Assembly (NCBI RefSeq): GCF_013761175.1
Contig: NZ_JACDUR010000001.1
Span: 930,001 to 994,000 of the forward strand
Direction: 5' to 3'
Source: Nonomuraea soli
Lineage (GTDB): Bacteria; Actinomycetota; Actinomycetes; Streptosporangiales; Streptosporangiaceae
DNA length: 64,000 nucleotides
The translations under genes and the position numbers were made by a program. Shown piece after piece: positions 26,653 to 35,695 of this stretch (the stretch's first letter is position 1; the number at the start of each line of letters is the position of its first letter). The notes under the pieces are model-generated. The model searched no databases. It was not told the origin of the DNA and saw nothing but the letters and a program-made list of their open reading frames with translations.

Positions 26653-27722
26653 AGGAACCTCTCCGGTGAGCACAGCGCCGCCGGCTCGCTCGCCTCGCCC
26701 AGGACGATCGCGGCGGTGAGCGGGGCGAGCAGCACCCCGCCGCGGTGATGGCCGGTCGCCAGGGTCAGGCCCCGGTGCGGTCCGATGAGGGGAAGGTTGT
26801 CGGGAGTGCCGGGACGCAGGCCCGCCACCGACTCGGCCAGCTCCAGCTCGGTGACCCCGGGAACCAGCTCGCGGGCGTCGCGCAGCAGCTCGTAGACGCC
26901 TCCGGCGGTCACCGTGGTGTCGAAGCCGAGCTCCTCCTGGGTCGCGCCCACGACCAGCTCGCCGTCGCCGCGCGGCACGAGGTAGACGGGGCGGCCGTGC
27001 ACCAGGCCGCGCACGCACCTGGACAGCAGCGGCCTGGGGGAGCGCAGGCGCAGGATCTGGCCCTTGACCGGGCGCACCGGCACGTCGGCCAGCCCGCCGC
27101 TCCAGGCCCCGGCCGCCAGCACCACCCGTTCGGCCTCGACGACCTCGCCGCCCTCCGTCAGGACCGCTCCGGGCCGCACCTGCTCCGCCCTGGCGCGCAC
27201 CAGCCGGCCGCCGCGGCGGCCGAGGGCCCTGAGCAGGGCCGCCGTGACCTTCCTGGGGTCGACCCAGGCGTCCTGGGGCGCGTGGATGCCGCCACGCACC
27301 GACGGCGCCAGCATCGGCTCCAGGCGGCGGCACTGGCGGCCGGTCAGGCGCTCGACGGGCAGGCCGAGCTTGTCCATGAAGGAGGCCAGCTCGTCGAGTG
27401 CCGCCAGGTCGTCGGCGTCGAAGCCCACGTCGAGCGTGCCCTCGGTCCGGTAGTCGAGCATCGCCGCCCAGTCACCGGCGGGTGCGGCGTCGGCGGCGAG
27501 TTCGGCCGCGAACGACGGCCACAGCCGCAGCGACTCCACCCCCAGCCGCAGCAGCGATTCCTCGGTGTAGTCGGTCTCGCTGGCCGGGGCGAGCATGCCC
27601 GCGGCCGCGTGGGAGGCGCCGGAGGCGGGCGCCGGATCGACGACCGTCACCGGTCGTCCCGAGCGGGCCAGCCTCCAGGCCACGGAGAGCCCGGCGACGC
27701 CGCCGCCCACGATCACATCCAT
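26649..27722 (-). CDS. thiO: Glycine oxidase ThiO
   Basis: ThiO oxidises glycine to dehydroglycine for thiazole formation. The 357-residue flavoenzyme starts MDVIVGGGVAGLSVAWRLAR, a clear FAD-binding motif, and continues with ASHAAAGMLAPASETDYTEE and a C-terminal SVAGLRPGTPDNLPLIGP and TGHHRGGVLLAP. I chose ATG 27722 because AAGGGAG, inside the riboswitch 3' end, lies just before it; the ATG 21 bp earlier lies within the aptamer itself. It heads the thiO-thiS-thiG operon. Confidence 0.95.
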
Positions 27723-27724
27723 GT

Positions 27725-27821
27725 CCGCTCCCTTCGCCGGCATGATCCGGATCAGGTGTCTGCGGTCGAAGGCCCGCGAAGCCTTCCTCTCAGCCCGGTT
27801 CGGCCGGACTCCCGCGCGTCT
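27725..27821 (-). ncRNA. TPP riboswitch
   Basis: The minus-strand leader has the thi-box hallmarks. CGGGAG starts the 5' side, GGGCTGAGAGGAAGGC holds the conserved CTGAGA, and CACCTGATCCGGATCATG then GGCGAAGGGAG form the 3' side. The AAGGGAG that ends the aptamer is also the ribosome binding site of thiO. TPP binding should therefore hide it, giving translational control. Confidence 0.95.
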
Positions 27822-27830
27822 TGCGGCTTC

Positions 27831-27858
27831 AGCCTACCGGTTAGGGTCTGAGTGTGAA
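27831..27858 (-). promoter_or_regulatory. Probable thi operon promoter
   Basis: A TTCACA -35 (complement of 27853-27858) and a TAGGCT -10 (complement of 27831-27836) are spaced 16 bp apart. They place the start a few bases before the aptamer. The -35 overlaps the first codons of the divergent oxidoreductase gene. Confidence 0.5.
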
Positions 27859-29014
27859 TCGAGTGGTGGTCGTCGGCGCCGGTCTGGCCGGAATACGCAG
27901 CGTTGAGGCCCTTCGCGGGCGCGGCTTCGAGGGACACATCACCCTGGTGGGGCAGGAGAGACACCGCCCCTACGATCGTCCACCGCTGTCGAAGGCGGTG
28001 CTCATGGGCCAGACCGACACCACCACGGTCGACTCCGACCTCGAGGCGCTGCGGGTCGACTTCCGGCCGGGCGTGGCCGCCAAGGGCCTGCGTGAGGGCG
28101 TCGTCGAGACCACCGAGGGGGAGCTGCCCTTCGACCGTCTCATCATCGCCACCGGCGCCGACCCGATCACGCTGCCCGGCGACGGGCCGCAGCAGACGTT
28201 GCGCACCATCGACGACGCCCACCTGCTGCGCGTGACGTTCGTGCCGGGCGCCCGCGTGGTGATCATCGGCGCCGGCTGGATCGGCGCCGAGGTCGCCACC
28301 GCCGCCCGCAAGGCCGGATGCGACGTGACGGTCGTCGAAGCGGGTCCCGCGCCGCTGAGCCACGTCCTCGGCTCCGAGATCGGCGCCCGCACCCTGCCCT
28401 GGTACGAGCACATCGACCTGCGCCTGCGGACCATGGTCAGGGAGGTCGACGAGGGCGGCGTCCTGCTGGCCGACGGCGAGTTCCTCGACGCCGACGTCGT
28501 GGTCACCGGCATCGGCGTGCGCCCGGCCGTCGAATGGCTGGCCGACGCCGACATCGACCTGCACAACGGCGTCGTCACCGACGAATACCTGCGCGCCTCC
28601 ATGCCGGGCGTCGTCGCCGTGGGCGACTGCGCCAGCTGGTGGTCGCGCCGCTACGGCCGCCACCTGCGGGTGGAGCACTGGGACACCGCGCTCAGCGCCC
28701 CCGAGGTCGCCGCCGCCACCGTCCTGGGCGAGGAGCAGGCCTACGACCCGGTGCCGTACTTCTGGTCGGAGCAGTTCGGCCACATGGTCCAGTTCGCCGG
28801 AGACCAGCAGGGAGCCAGGCTGGTCTATCGCGGCGAGCAGGAGCCGAAGTGGACCGCGTGCTGGCTCACCGACGACGACCGGCTCAGCGCCGTCCTGACC
28901 GTCGACCGCCCGCGAGACCTCGTCCAGGGCCGCCGTGTCATCGAATCAGGTCAGCATGTCGACGTGGCGTTGCTGGTGGATCCACAGGTATCTCTACGAG
29001 ACTGTGTAGTTTGA
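27854..29014 (+). CDS. FAD-dependent NAD(P)H oxidoreductase (ferredoxin reductase type)
   Basis: The 386-residue protein has the two Rossmann motifs of the pyridine nucleotide-disulfide/ferredoxin reductase family: VVVVGAGLAGIRSVEALRGR at the start (FAD) and RVVIIGAGWIGAEVATAARK near residue 140 (NAD(P)H). PPLSKAVLMG follows the FAD site, and PGVVAVGDCASWW is the late FAD-binding segment. It probably passes electrons to a ferredoxin or Rieske protein. A TAGGGT -10 at 27842-27847 ends 6 nt before GTG 27854, so the mRNA is probably leaderless. The partner protein is not in the window. Confidence 0.85.
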   Translation: MNRVVVVGAGLAGIRSVEALRGRGFEGHITLVGQERHRPYDRPPLSKAVLMGQTDTTTVDSDLEALRVDFRPGVAAKGLREGVVETTEGELPFDRLIIATGADPITLPGDGPQQTLRTIDDAHLLRVTFVPGARVVIIGAGWIGAEVATAARKAGCDVTVVEAGPAPLSHVLGSEIGARTLPWYEHIDLRLRTMVREVDEGGVLLADGEFLDADVVVTGIGVRPAVEWLADADIDLHNGVVTDEYLRASMPGVVAVGDCASWWSRRYGRHLRVEHWDTALSAPEVAAATVLGEEQAYDPVPYFWSEQFGHMVQFAGDQQGARLVYRGEQEPKWTACWLTDDDRLSAVLTVDRPRDLVQGRRVIESGQHVDVALLVDPQVSLRDCVV

Positions 29015-29044
29015 GCAAGGACGGCATGTGGTAGTTGTGGTGTC

Positions 29045-29419
29045 GTGACGCTCTCTGTTGCACAGATAGACCGGGAGACCGAGCAGCTCGTCGACGAGTG
29101 GCTGACTCTCCCCGAAGTGGCCAAGCGCCTCGACCTGACGATCGGCCGGGCCAAGCAGCTCCTGAAGGACCACAAGCTCCTCGGCGTACGACGGGGCCCG
29201 GGCGGGCCGCAGGTGCCCGCCGCCTTCCTCGACGGCAAGGACGTGTGGAAGGGCTTGCCCGGCACCCTGACCGTGCTCTTCGACGCCGGCTACGACGACG
29301 TCGAGGCGCTGCGCTGGTTGTTCACGCCCGACGAGTCGCTGCCGGGCGCGCCCATCGACGCGATCAAGGCCGGTCGGCACACCGAGGTCAAGCGGCGGGC
29401 ACAGGCCCTTGCTTTCTGA
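29045..29419 (+). CDS. Rv2175c-family DNA-binding protein
   Basis: The 124-residue protein has a winged-helix-like N-terminal half ([19 protein letters not shown], then [18 protein letters not shown]) and the family's C-terminal helical part ([20 protein letters not shown], ending KRRAQALAF). In Mycobacterium tuberculosis the homologue is phosphorylated by PknL and binds DNA; the visible N-terminal Thr/Ser residues could serve the same role here. The start is GTG 29045 without a Shine-Dalgarno sequence. The stop overlaps the TTG start of thiE by 11 bp. Confidence 0.85.
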   Translation: MTLSVAQIDRETEQLVDEWLTLPEVAKRLDLTIGRAKQLLKDHKLLGVRRGPGGPQVPAAFLDGKDVWKGLPGTLTVLFDAGYDDVEALRWLFTPDESLPGAPIDAIKAGRHTEVKRRAQALAF

Positions 29420-30038
29420 CGCCAGGCTCTACCTCTGCACCGACGGACGACGGGAGCGCGGCGACCTGGCCGACTTCCTCGACGCGGTGCTGGCAGGCGG
29501 CGTCGACATCGTCCAGCTCCGCGAGAAGGGGCTGGAGGCGCGAGAGGAACTCGCGCTGCTCGAGGTCTTCCGCGACGCCTGCGACCGCCACGGCAAGCTG
29601 CTGGCGGTCAACGACCGCGCCGACATCGCCTACGCCGCCAAGCCCGACGTGCTGCACCTCGGGCAGGACGACCTGCCGGTGGCGGTGGCACGCGACCTGC
29701 TCGGGCCCGACATCCTGATCGGCCGCTCCACGCACTCCGTCGAGGAGGCGTCGGCGGCGGCCGTGGAGGAGGGGGTCGACTACTTCTGCTGCGGGCCGAT
29801 CTGGCCGACGCCGACCAAGCCGGGGCGCCACGCCCCTGGCCCGGCGTTGCTCAGGCACGCGGCCGGGCTGGGCACCGGGCGGCCGTGGTTCGGCATCGGC
29901 GGCATCGACCTGGACAATCTCGACGAGGTCATGGCGTACGGCGTGCGCCGCGTCGTGGTGGTCAGGGCGATCACCGAGGCCGGCGACCCGGGCGCCGCGG
30001 CGTCGGAGTTCGCCAAACGCCTGAGCCAAGCCGCCTGA
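29409..30038 (+). CDS. thiE: Thiamine phosphate synthase
   Basis: ThiE joins the thiazole and pyrimidine phosphates into thiamine phosphate. The 209-residue TIM barrel has [78 protein letters not shown] and [16 protein letters not shown]. The best start is TTG 29409, inside the preceding gene. It is on the opposite strand from thiO-thiS-thiG, 1.7 kb away, and has no riboswitch of its own, so its control must differ. Confidence 0.94.
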   Translation: MLSDARLYLCTDGRRERGDLADFLDAVLAGGVDIVQLREKGLEAREELALLEVFRDACDRHGKLLAVNDRADIAYAAKPDVLHLGQDDLPVAVARDLLGPDILIGRSTHSVEEASAAAVEEGVDYFCCGPIWPTPTKPGRHAPGPALLRHAAGLGTGRPWFGIGGIDLDNLDEVMAYGVRRVVVVRAITEAGDPGAAASEFAKRLSQAA

Positions 30039-30137
30039 CCCCGAGCCGCCTGACCCGAGCCGCCTGAGCCCGAGCCGGCAAACCCGTCCGAGCCAACCCG
30101 CCCGAGCCAACCCGCCCGACCAGGGCGGTCCTTCTTC

Positions 30138-30167
30138 GAGCCGCGCAGCCCCATGGTTGCGCGGCTC
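30138..30167. terminator. Hairpin between convergent thiE and polyprenyl synthase genes
   Basis: GAGCCGCGCA pairs perfectly with TGCGCGGCTC across a 10-nt loop. The 3' side continues CTGACTTTTCAG, giving a short T-run on the plus strand. It probably serves thiE and, from the other side, the converging gene. The stretch just before it (30039-30120) is made of short GAGCC-type repeats. Confidence 0.7.
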
Positions 30168-30175
30168 CTGACTTT

Positions 30176-31243
30176 TCAGGTCTTGCGCGCCGTGGCGGCG
30201 ATGGCCAGCTCGATGAGCGCCCGCCGCGAGTCGTCGGTGATCGGCGCGCCGTCCAGCGCGGTCAGCGCCTGCTCCAGGTAGTCGGCGATCAGGTCCTCGC
30301 ACTCCTGAAGAGCCCCCGTGTCCTCGAAGATCGCGCGCAGCGTGGCCACCCCCGCCGCGTCGAGCCCCGGGTCGCCCAGCAGCTCGCGTACGGTGGCCGC
30401 CTCGGAGGGGGAGGCGGCGGCCAGGGTGCGCGCCACGAGCATGGTGCGCTTGCCCTCGCGAAGGTCGTCACCGGCGGGCTTGCCGGTCTCCACGGGGTCG
30501 CCGAACACACCGAGGATGTCGTCGCGCAGCTGGAAGGCGATGCCCACGCGCGTGCCGTACCCGACGCACAGGTCGTCGATCCAGGGCGCGGGCGCGCCGT
30601 TGCCGAGGGTGAGGCCGAGCCGCAGCGGCTGCTCGACGGAGTACTTGCCGCTCTTGTACAGGGCCACGCGCAGCGCCGAGTCGAAGGTGTTCTCGCCGTG
30701 CGCCTGCTCCAGCAGGTCGAGGTACTGCCCGCACATGAGCTCGGTGCGCATGTGGTCGTGCACCGGCTGCGCGGCGGCCAGGGCCTCGGGCGGCAGGCCG
30801 CTGGTGCGCCACATCTCACCCGACCAGATGAGCAGCAGGTTGCCCAGCAGGATGGCGGAGCCGACGCCGAACTGCTCGGCCGAGCCGTACCAGCCGGACT
30901 CGGCGTGCAGCGCCTCGAAGCGGCGGTGGGCCGAGGGCTTGCCGCGGCGCAGGTCGCTGGAGTCCATCACGTCGTCGTGGACCAGGGCGCTGGCCTGCAG
31001 GAGTTCGAGTGAGGCGGCGGCGGTGAAGATCTCGGGGGTCTGCTCGCGGCCGGCGGCGCGCCAGCCCCAGAAGCAGAAGGCGGGACGCAGTCTCTTGCCG
31101 CCGGACAGCAGCTCGCCGGCCGCCTGGAGGAGCGGGGCGAGCTCGGGTCCGCTGACGATGGCCGTCTGCCGGTCGACGAACTCGCGCAGGGCGTGCTCGA
31201 CCGAGGTGCGCAGGCCGTCCATGCTCGCGGCTTCGATGGTCAT
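30176..31243 (-). CDS. Polyprenyl (geranylgeranyl) diphosphate synthase
   Basis: This trans-prenyltransferase makes a C15-C20 or longer isoprenoid diphosphate from IPP and allylic primers. The 355-residue protein has GGKRLRPAFCFWGW, the first Asp-rich motif in ALVHDDVMDSSDLRRGKPS, and the second in FQLRDDILGVFGDP. Its overall length matches actinobacterial IdsA-type synthases. Product length cannot be settled by eye. The minus-strand -10 TAGTCT (complement of 31250-31255) ends 6 nt before ATG, indicating a leaderless message. It is divergent from metF. Confidence 0.9.
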   Translation of the reverse strand: MTIEAASMDGLRTSVEHALREFVDRQTAIVSGPELAPLLQAAGELLSGGKRLRPAFCFWGWRAAGREQTPEIFTAAASLELLQASALVHDDVMDSSDLRRGKPSAHRRFEALHAESGWYGSAEQFGVGSAILLGNLLLIWSGEMWRTSGLPPEALAAAQPVHDHMRTELMCGQYLDLLEQAHGENTFDSALRVALYKSGKYSVEQPLRLGLTLGNGAPAPWIDDLCVGYGTRVGIAFQLRDDILGVFGDPVETGKPAGDDLREGKRTMLVARTLAAASPSEAATVRELLGDPGLDAAGVATLRAIFEDTGALQECEDLIADYLEQALTALDGAPITDDSRRALIELAIAATARKT

Positions 31244-31249
31244 GCTTTG

Positions 31250-31289
31250 AGACTAGTGGCTGGGTCGTAGCTCCCAGTGTCGGTACCCT
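31250..31289. promoter_or_regulatory. Back-to-back leaderless promoters
   Basis: The 52-bp divergent gap has a -10 box for each gene: TAGTCT for the prenyl synthase (complement of 31250-31255) and TACCCT for metF (31284-31289). Each ends 6 nt from its ATG. Neither gene has a Shine-Dalgarno sequence. Confidence 0.6.
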
Positions 31290-31295
31290 TGGTGC

Positions 31296-32219
31296 ATGGC
31301 TTTGGGTCGCCCCTCCGTTCTGCCCGACCGTGTTCCGACCGTCCGCGAGCTCCTCGCGACGGGGCGCCGCACGTTCTCCTTCGAGTTCTTCCCGCCGAAG
31401 GACGACGCGGGCGAACGGCAGTTGTGGCGGGCGATCCGGCAGCTTGAGGCGTTGCGGCCGACGTTCGTCTCGGTGACGTACGGCGCGGGCGGCTCGACGC
31501 GCGACCGCACGGTCGACGTGGTGGAGCGCATCGCCCACGAGACCACGCTGACCCCTGTGGCGCATTTCACGGCCGTCAACCACTCGATCCGCGAGCTGCG
31601 CCACCTGGTGGGGCGCTTCGCCGACGCCGGGGTGCGCAACATCCTGGCCGTGCGCGGCGACCCTCCCGGCGACCCGATGGGCGAGTGGGTCCAGCACCCC
31701 GAGGGCGTGCTGTACGCCGAGGAGCTGGTCCGGCTGATCAGGCAGTCGGGCGACTTCTGCGTGGGCGTGGCGGCCTTCCCGTACAAGCATCCGCGCTCGC
31801 CGTCCATCGAGTCCGACGTGTCCTACTTCGTCAAGAAGTGCGAGGCGGGCGCCGACTACGCGATCACGCAGATGTTCTTCGACGCCGACGACTACCTGCG
31901 GCTGCGCGACCGGGTCGCCGCCGCCGGATGCGACACCCCGATCATCCCGTGCGTCATGCCGGTGACCGCGATGGGCACCATCGCCCGCTCCGAGCAGCTC
32001 ACCGGCGCGCCCTTCCCGGCCGCGCTGGCCGCGAGGTTCGAGGCGATCGCCGACGACAAGGCGGCCGTGCGCAGCCTGGGCATCGACCACTGCGCCGAGA
32101 TGAGCCAGAGGCTGCTCGACGAGGGCGTCCCGGGCCTTCACTTCATCACCTTCAACCGCTCCAGCGCCACGGCCGAGGTCTTCCAGCGCATCCAGACCGC
32201 GCAGGCACTTTCCGCCTGA
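31296..32219 (+). CDS. metF: 5,10-methylenetetrahydrofolate reductase
   Basis: MetF makes 5-methyltetrahydrofolate for methionine synthesis. The 307-residue TIM-barrel flavoprotein has [20 protein letters not shown] with the catalytic glutamate, [29 protein letters not shown] (FAD-binding) and [18 protein letters not shown] leaderless start at ATG 31296 is supported by TACCCT 6 nt before it. It is followed 24 bp later by a small membrane-protein gene. Confidence 0.95.
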   Translation: MALGRPSVLPDRVPTVRELLATGRRTFSFEFFPPKDDAGERQLWRAIRQLEALRPTFVSVTYGAGGSTRDRTVDVVERIAHETTLTPVAHFTAVNHSIRELRHLVGRFADAGVRNILAVRGDPPGDPMGEWVQHPEGVLYAEELVRLIRQSGDFCVGVAAFPYKHPRSPSIESDVSYFVKKCEAGADYAITQMFFDADDYLRLRDRVAAAGCDTPIIPCVMPVTAMGTIARSEQLTGAPFPAALAARFEAIADDKAAVRSLGIDHCAEMSQRLLDEGVPGLHFITFNRSSATAEVFQRIQTAQALSA

Positions 32220-32243
32220 CGGAGCCGATGTCATAGTCGAGGT

Positions 32244-32894
32244 ATGCGAGCGGACCTCGCCGCCGGGGCGCGGGCAGGTCTGGTCATGGGAGCCGTGTTC
32301 GGCGCGCCGCTGGCGCTCGCCGCACCCGGTTCCCGGATCCTCCTGCTCGTCTGGCTGCTGATCTTTCCCGCGGGCTGGGTGGTCGCCCGATGGTGCAAGG
32401 TGCGCGATCCGGCCATGACCGCGATCTGCGCGCCCGTCGGGGCGCTGGCCGCCCTCCAGCTGGCCGAGGTGCCGGTGGCCCTGAGGTACGGCGGGGCGAT
32501 CCTGCTGGCCGTGGCGAGCTACGCGGTGGCGGCCTACGTGACCGGGGCGCCACTCTGGCAACGGATCACCGCCGCGCTGCTGCTCGTCGTGGTCGCGGTG
32601 GTGCCGGTGGTCACCGACAGGGCCGCGGAGGCGGTCCCGGCACCGATGCCCCTGCAGGTGGAGTTCCCGCCCGAGCTCCTGGAACCTGCCGGTCCCGTCC
32701 GCCTCGACGACCCGCACAGGTCGTACGTCGAGACCTACCTGCGCGACTGCCTGATGCTCGACGACGAGGCCACGGAGCGGCTGATCGAGGACATGCGAGC
32801 GGTGCGGATCGTCCCGCTGACGAAGGAGGAGCAGGAGAGCGTCCGCGACTCGATGCAGGCGACCCTGGAGCTGCTGGAGAAGGACTCACCGTAG
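32244..32894 (+). CDS. Membrane protein of unknown function
   Basis: The 216-residue product is not recognised. It has about four hydrophobic segments: GLVMGAVFGAPLALA, ILLLVWLLIFPAGWVVA, ALRYGGAILLAVASYAVAAY and ITAALLLVVVAVVPVV. A soluble, acidic C-terminal tail of about 85 residues follows, with PVRLDDPHRSYVETYLRDCL. It follows metF co-directionally. Its last 9 bp overlap the converging GNAT gene. Confidence 0.6.
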   Translation: MRADLAAGARAGLVMGAVFGAPLALAAPGSRILLLVWLLIFPAGWVVARWCKVRDPAMTAICAPVGALAALQLAEVPVALRYGGAILLAVASYAVAAYVTGAPLWQRITAALLLVVVAVVPVVTDRAAEAVPAPMPLQVEFPPELLEPAGPVRLDDPHRSYVETYLRDCLMLDDEATERLIEDMRAVRIVPLTKEEQESVRDSMQATLELLEKDSP

Positions 32895-33428
32895 CGGCAG
32901 CGTCGTCCCCGCGATCGCGTACAGCTCGTGCCCGCCGGGGAACACGAACGGGCTGAGCAGGTCGACGAACCCCAGCTTGCGATACAGGTGCCGCGCGATC
33001 GTGGGCTGGTCGTGCGTCGACAGCACGACGGAGCGCTCCTGCCGCCCCGCGCACAGGGCCTTGATGAGCGCCCGCCCGACCCCTTTGCCCTGGTAGTCGG
33101 GGTGCACGTGGATCTCCGCCAGCTCGAAGGCGTTGCCCAGCCAGGCGTCGGCCGCCTCCCTGCCCTGCTGCTCGGCCAGGGCGCGGTGCACGACGTCGTG
33201 CCACCACTGGCCGTGCGCCCCGTGGAAGCCGTAGGCGAAGCCCACCGTCCGGCCGTACAGCTCGGCGAACAGGCACTGGAACGCCGGGTAGGAGCCGTGG
33301 CTGCGCATGATCGACTTGCGGCCCGGCAGCTGTTCCACCGGCGCGCGCATGGCCTGGGCGTAGACGTCGATCACCTCGTCGAGGCGGGTGTCGAACTCCG
33401 CCGCTTCGGCACCGCGCAACTCGATCAT
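32886..33428 (-). CDS. GNAT-family N-acetyltransferase
   Basis: The 180-residue protein has the acetyl-CoA-binding motif A: FELAEIHVHPDYQGKGVG then RALIKALCAGR, followed by motif B with ARHLYRKLGFVDL. The target is unknown. ATG 33428 is used because the stop of the upstream YbaK gene overlaps it by 4 bp. A longer frame reads further upstream through that gene and is unlikely. Confidence 0.82.
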   Translation of the reverse strand: MIELRGAEAAEFDTRLDEVIDVYAQAMRAPVEQLPGRKSIMRSHGSYPAFQCLFAELYGRTVGFAYGFHGAHGQWWHDVVHRALAEQQGREAADAWLGNAFELAEIHVHPDYQGKGVGRALIKALCAGRQERSVVLSTHDQPTIARHLYRKLGFVDLLSPFVFPGGHELYAIAGTTLPLR

Positions 33429-33901
33429 TCGACGTCCACCGGGGTCCCATCCGTGATCCGCAGCAATTCCTCGAAACCGGTGGGGAAGACGGTGTGCGGA
33501 TGTCCGCCCGCCGCCCACACCACCTCGTGCTTGGCCAGCCAGGTGTCGACCAGGGTGCGCACCCTGGCCGGGTGGCCCACGGGCGCGACGCCTCCGATCG
33601 GCTGCCCCGTGGCCGCCCGCACGAACTCCGGCGTGGCCCGGCGTACCTTGCTCACCCCGGCGGTCCTGGCCAGCAGCTCCACGTCGACCCGGTGCGCGCC
33701 GCTGGTCAGCACCAGCAACGGCTCGCCGTCCGCGTCGAAGATCAGGCTGTTGGCGATCGCCCCGACCTCGCAGCCCAGCTGGGCCGCGGCGGTCGCCGCG
33801 GTGGGCGCGGACTCGGGCAGGACCACGATCTCGCCGGTCGCGCCGAGCTCACGCAGAGCGGACGCTACCCGTACGGCGTTGGGGTGCAACTTTTCCGACA
33901 T
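33425..33901 (-). CDS. YbaK/EbsC-family aminoacyl-tRNA deacylase
   Basis: The 158-residue single-domain protein of the ProX/YbaK group probably hydrolyses mischarged aminoacyl-tRNA in trans. Segments ANSLIFDADGEPLLVLTSGA, VRRATPEFVRAATGQPIGGV and LAKHEVVWAAGGHPHTVFPT match the family fold, including the substrate-binding GGV. The lysine usually seen in the KSLVF-type motif is replaced here by NSLIF. The gene is coupled by a 4-bp overlap to the GNAT gene. Confidence 0.85.
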   Translation of the reverse strand: MSEKLHPNAVRVASALRELGATGEIVVLPESAPTAATAAAQLGCEVGAIANSLIFDADGEPLLVLTSGAHRVDVELLARTAGVSKVRRATPEFVRAATGQPIGGVAPVGHPARVRTLVDTWLAKHEVVWAAGGHPHTVFPTGFEELLRITDGTPVDVE

Positions 33902-33999
33902 GCGGACACTCTAAACAGCTTGACCGGCGAAATACCCTTTCATGGTGGTGCGCTAGGGTCGCTTGATTCGATTGTTAACGCTATGTGGGGGTGATAATT

Positions 34000-34827
34000 G
34001 TGAGCCTTCGGCAACGGGGATTGGCCGTGGCGCTCCTGACAGCGGGTGCCGTCCTTGTCGCGGGATGCGGTTCCGCATCCGTGCCGGACAGGATCGCCGC
34101 TTCGACGATCCTGTCCACTCCGGTTTCCTCGGTCTCCACGCTCGTGCCCACGGCCGCCGCGGGGGCGGCGGTCGATCCTGTGGTGGCACCGGGCAAGACT
34201 CTCAAGCTGGGAGCCAAGGGCAAGGCCGTCAAGTGGCTGCAGCAGCGGCTGAGCTCGCTGGGCTACCGTCCTGGCAAGGCTGACGGGAAGTACGGCGGCA
34301 GCACGCTGACAGCGGTGTGGGCCTTCCAGAAGGTCAACGGCATCAAGCCGACGAGCACGATCGGCAAGAAGACCTGGGTGGCGCTGGAGAACCCGGCCAC
34401 GCCCAGGGTCCTGGTGCCCAAGGGCAAGCCGACCAGGGCCGAGGTCGACCTGACCAAGCAGATCATGGTCTTGTACGTCGACGGTGAGCAGAAGCTCATC
34501 ACGCACATCTCCTCCGGCAGCGGCGTGCCGTACTGCGAGACGGCGGTCTGGCAGGGCAAGAGCCAGCGCTTCTGCGGGTCGGCCACCACGCCGACGGGGA
34601 ACTACAAGACCACCTGGCGGCGCGACGGCTGGCACAAGTCCTACCTGGGCCAGCTGTACAACCCGATCTTCTTCAACGGGGGCATCGCCTTCCACGGCGC
34701 GCTCTCGGTGCCGCTCTATCCCGCCTCCCACGGGTGCGTGCGGTTGCCGATGAACGTGGCCGAGGCGCTGCCCGCGATGCTCGGGAAGGGCGTGCCGGTG
34801 CACGTCCGGGGCAAGTTCAAGCGCTGA
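34000..34827 (+). CDS. L,D-transpeptidase lipoprotein with peptidoglycan-binding domain
   Basis: This exported enzyme makes 3-3 cross-links in peptidoglycan. The N-terminus is a lipoprotein signal (LAVALLTAGAVLVAGCGS). A peptidoglycan-binding domain follows (LGAKGKAVKWLQQRLSSLGY, then PGKADGKYGGSTLTAVWAFQ), and then a YkuD domain ending HGALSVPLYPASHGCVRL, with the catalytic His and Cys. GTG 34000 is preferred because GGGGGTG precedes it; GTG 33985 is an alternative adding five residues. It converges with the reductase gene (11-bp overlap of 3' ends). Confidence 0.9.
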   Translation: MSLRQRGLAVALLTAGAVLVAGCGSASVPDRIAASTILSTPVSSVSTLVPTAAAGAAVDPVVAPGKTLKLGAKGKAVKWLQQRLSSLGYRPGKADGKYGGSTLTAVWAFQKVNGIKPTSTIGKKTWVALENPATPRVLVPKGKPTRAEVDLTKQIMVLYVDGEQKLITHISSGSGVPYCETAVWQGKSQRFCGSATTPTGNYKTTWRRDGWHKSYLGQLYNPIFFNGGIAFHGALSVPLYPASHGCVRLPMNVAEALPAMLGKGVPVHVRGKFKR

Positions 34828-35695
34828 CACCCGGGCAGAGCTCTTCCCAGAGCGCTTCGGGCACCCGGCGGCCGAAGGCGGCGACGTTGGCCAGGACCTG
34901 TTCCGGCTCGTGTGCGCCGAGCAGGACCGAACCGACCGCCGGGTGACGCAGCGGAAACTGCATCGCGGCGGCGGCCAGCGGCACACCGTGCCGGTCGCAG
35001 GCCGCCGCGATGGGCTCGACCTCGCGCGGCACGGGCTCGGCGCCGGTGAGCACACCCCGGTGGAACACTCCGGCCGCCACGACCGTGATGCCCCGCTCAT
35101 GACACAGCGGGAGCAGTTCCTCGAAGGCCGAGCGGCGCAGCAGTGTGGCCTGGTTGGCGGCCAGGATCACGTCGGGGTCGGCGTGCCTGACGAAGTCGAC
35201 AAGCATGCGCGACTGGTTCATGCCCACGCCGATCGCCCGCACGACGCCCTGCGAGCGCAGATCGGCCAGGGCGGGGAAGGCCTCGTCGAGCGCCTGCGGC
35301 CAGTGGTGGTCGGGATCGTGCAACAGCAGCAGGTCGATCCGGCTCACGCCGAGCCTGCCCAGAGACTGCTCCAGGCTGCGCAGCACCCCGTCGCGCGAGA
35401 AGTCCCACTCGGCGTGCCGGGTGTCGGAGATGGCGAAGATTCCGGGAGCGCCCGGACCGGGCTTGACCAGGCGCCCTACCTTGGTGGACAGGATGTACTC
35501 CGAGCGCGGCCGGTGCCGCAGCGCGCGCCCCATGCGGATCTCCGACAGGCCCAGGCCGTAGAAGGGGGCCGTGTCGTAGTAGCGGATGCCCGCCTCCCAG
35601 GCCGTGTGCATGACGGCCTGGGCCTGGGCGTCGGAGATGGGTCGAAGGTAGTTGCCGAGCGGTCCGCCGCCCAGGCCCAGAGCGGGCACTCTCAC
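34817..35695 (-). CDS. Aldo/keto reductase, L-fucose (D-threo-aldose) dehydrogenase-like
   Basis: The 292-residue TIM-barrel oxidoreductase has the AKR tetrad: Asp and Tyr in GIRYYDTAPFYGLGLSE, Lys in YILSTKVGRL, and His in DLLLLHDPDHHW. The N-terminus VPALGLGGGPLGNYLRPIS fits the pyridoxal/L-fucose dehydrogenase branch. With a fucosidase in the same operon, oxidation of released L-fucose to its lactone is the favoured role. It is the last gene of the minus-strand sugar operon. The GTG start overlaps the cupin stop by 4 bp. Confidence 0.82.
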   Translation of the reverse strand: MRVPALGLGGGPLGNYLRPISDAQAQAVMHTAWEAGIRYYDTAPFYGLGLSEIRMGRALRHRPRSEYILSTKVGRLVKPGPGAPGIFAISDTRHAEWDFSRDGVLRSLEQSLGRLGVSRIDLLLLHDPDHHWPQALDEAFPALADLRSQGVVRAIGVGMNQSRMLVDFVRHADPDVILAANQATLLRRSAFEELLPLCHERGITVVAAGVFHRGVLTGAEPVPREVEPIAAACDRHGVPLAAAAMQFPLRHPAVGSVLLGAHEPEQVLANVAAFGRRVPEALWEELCPGVSA

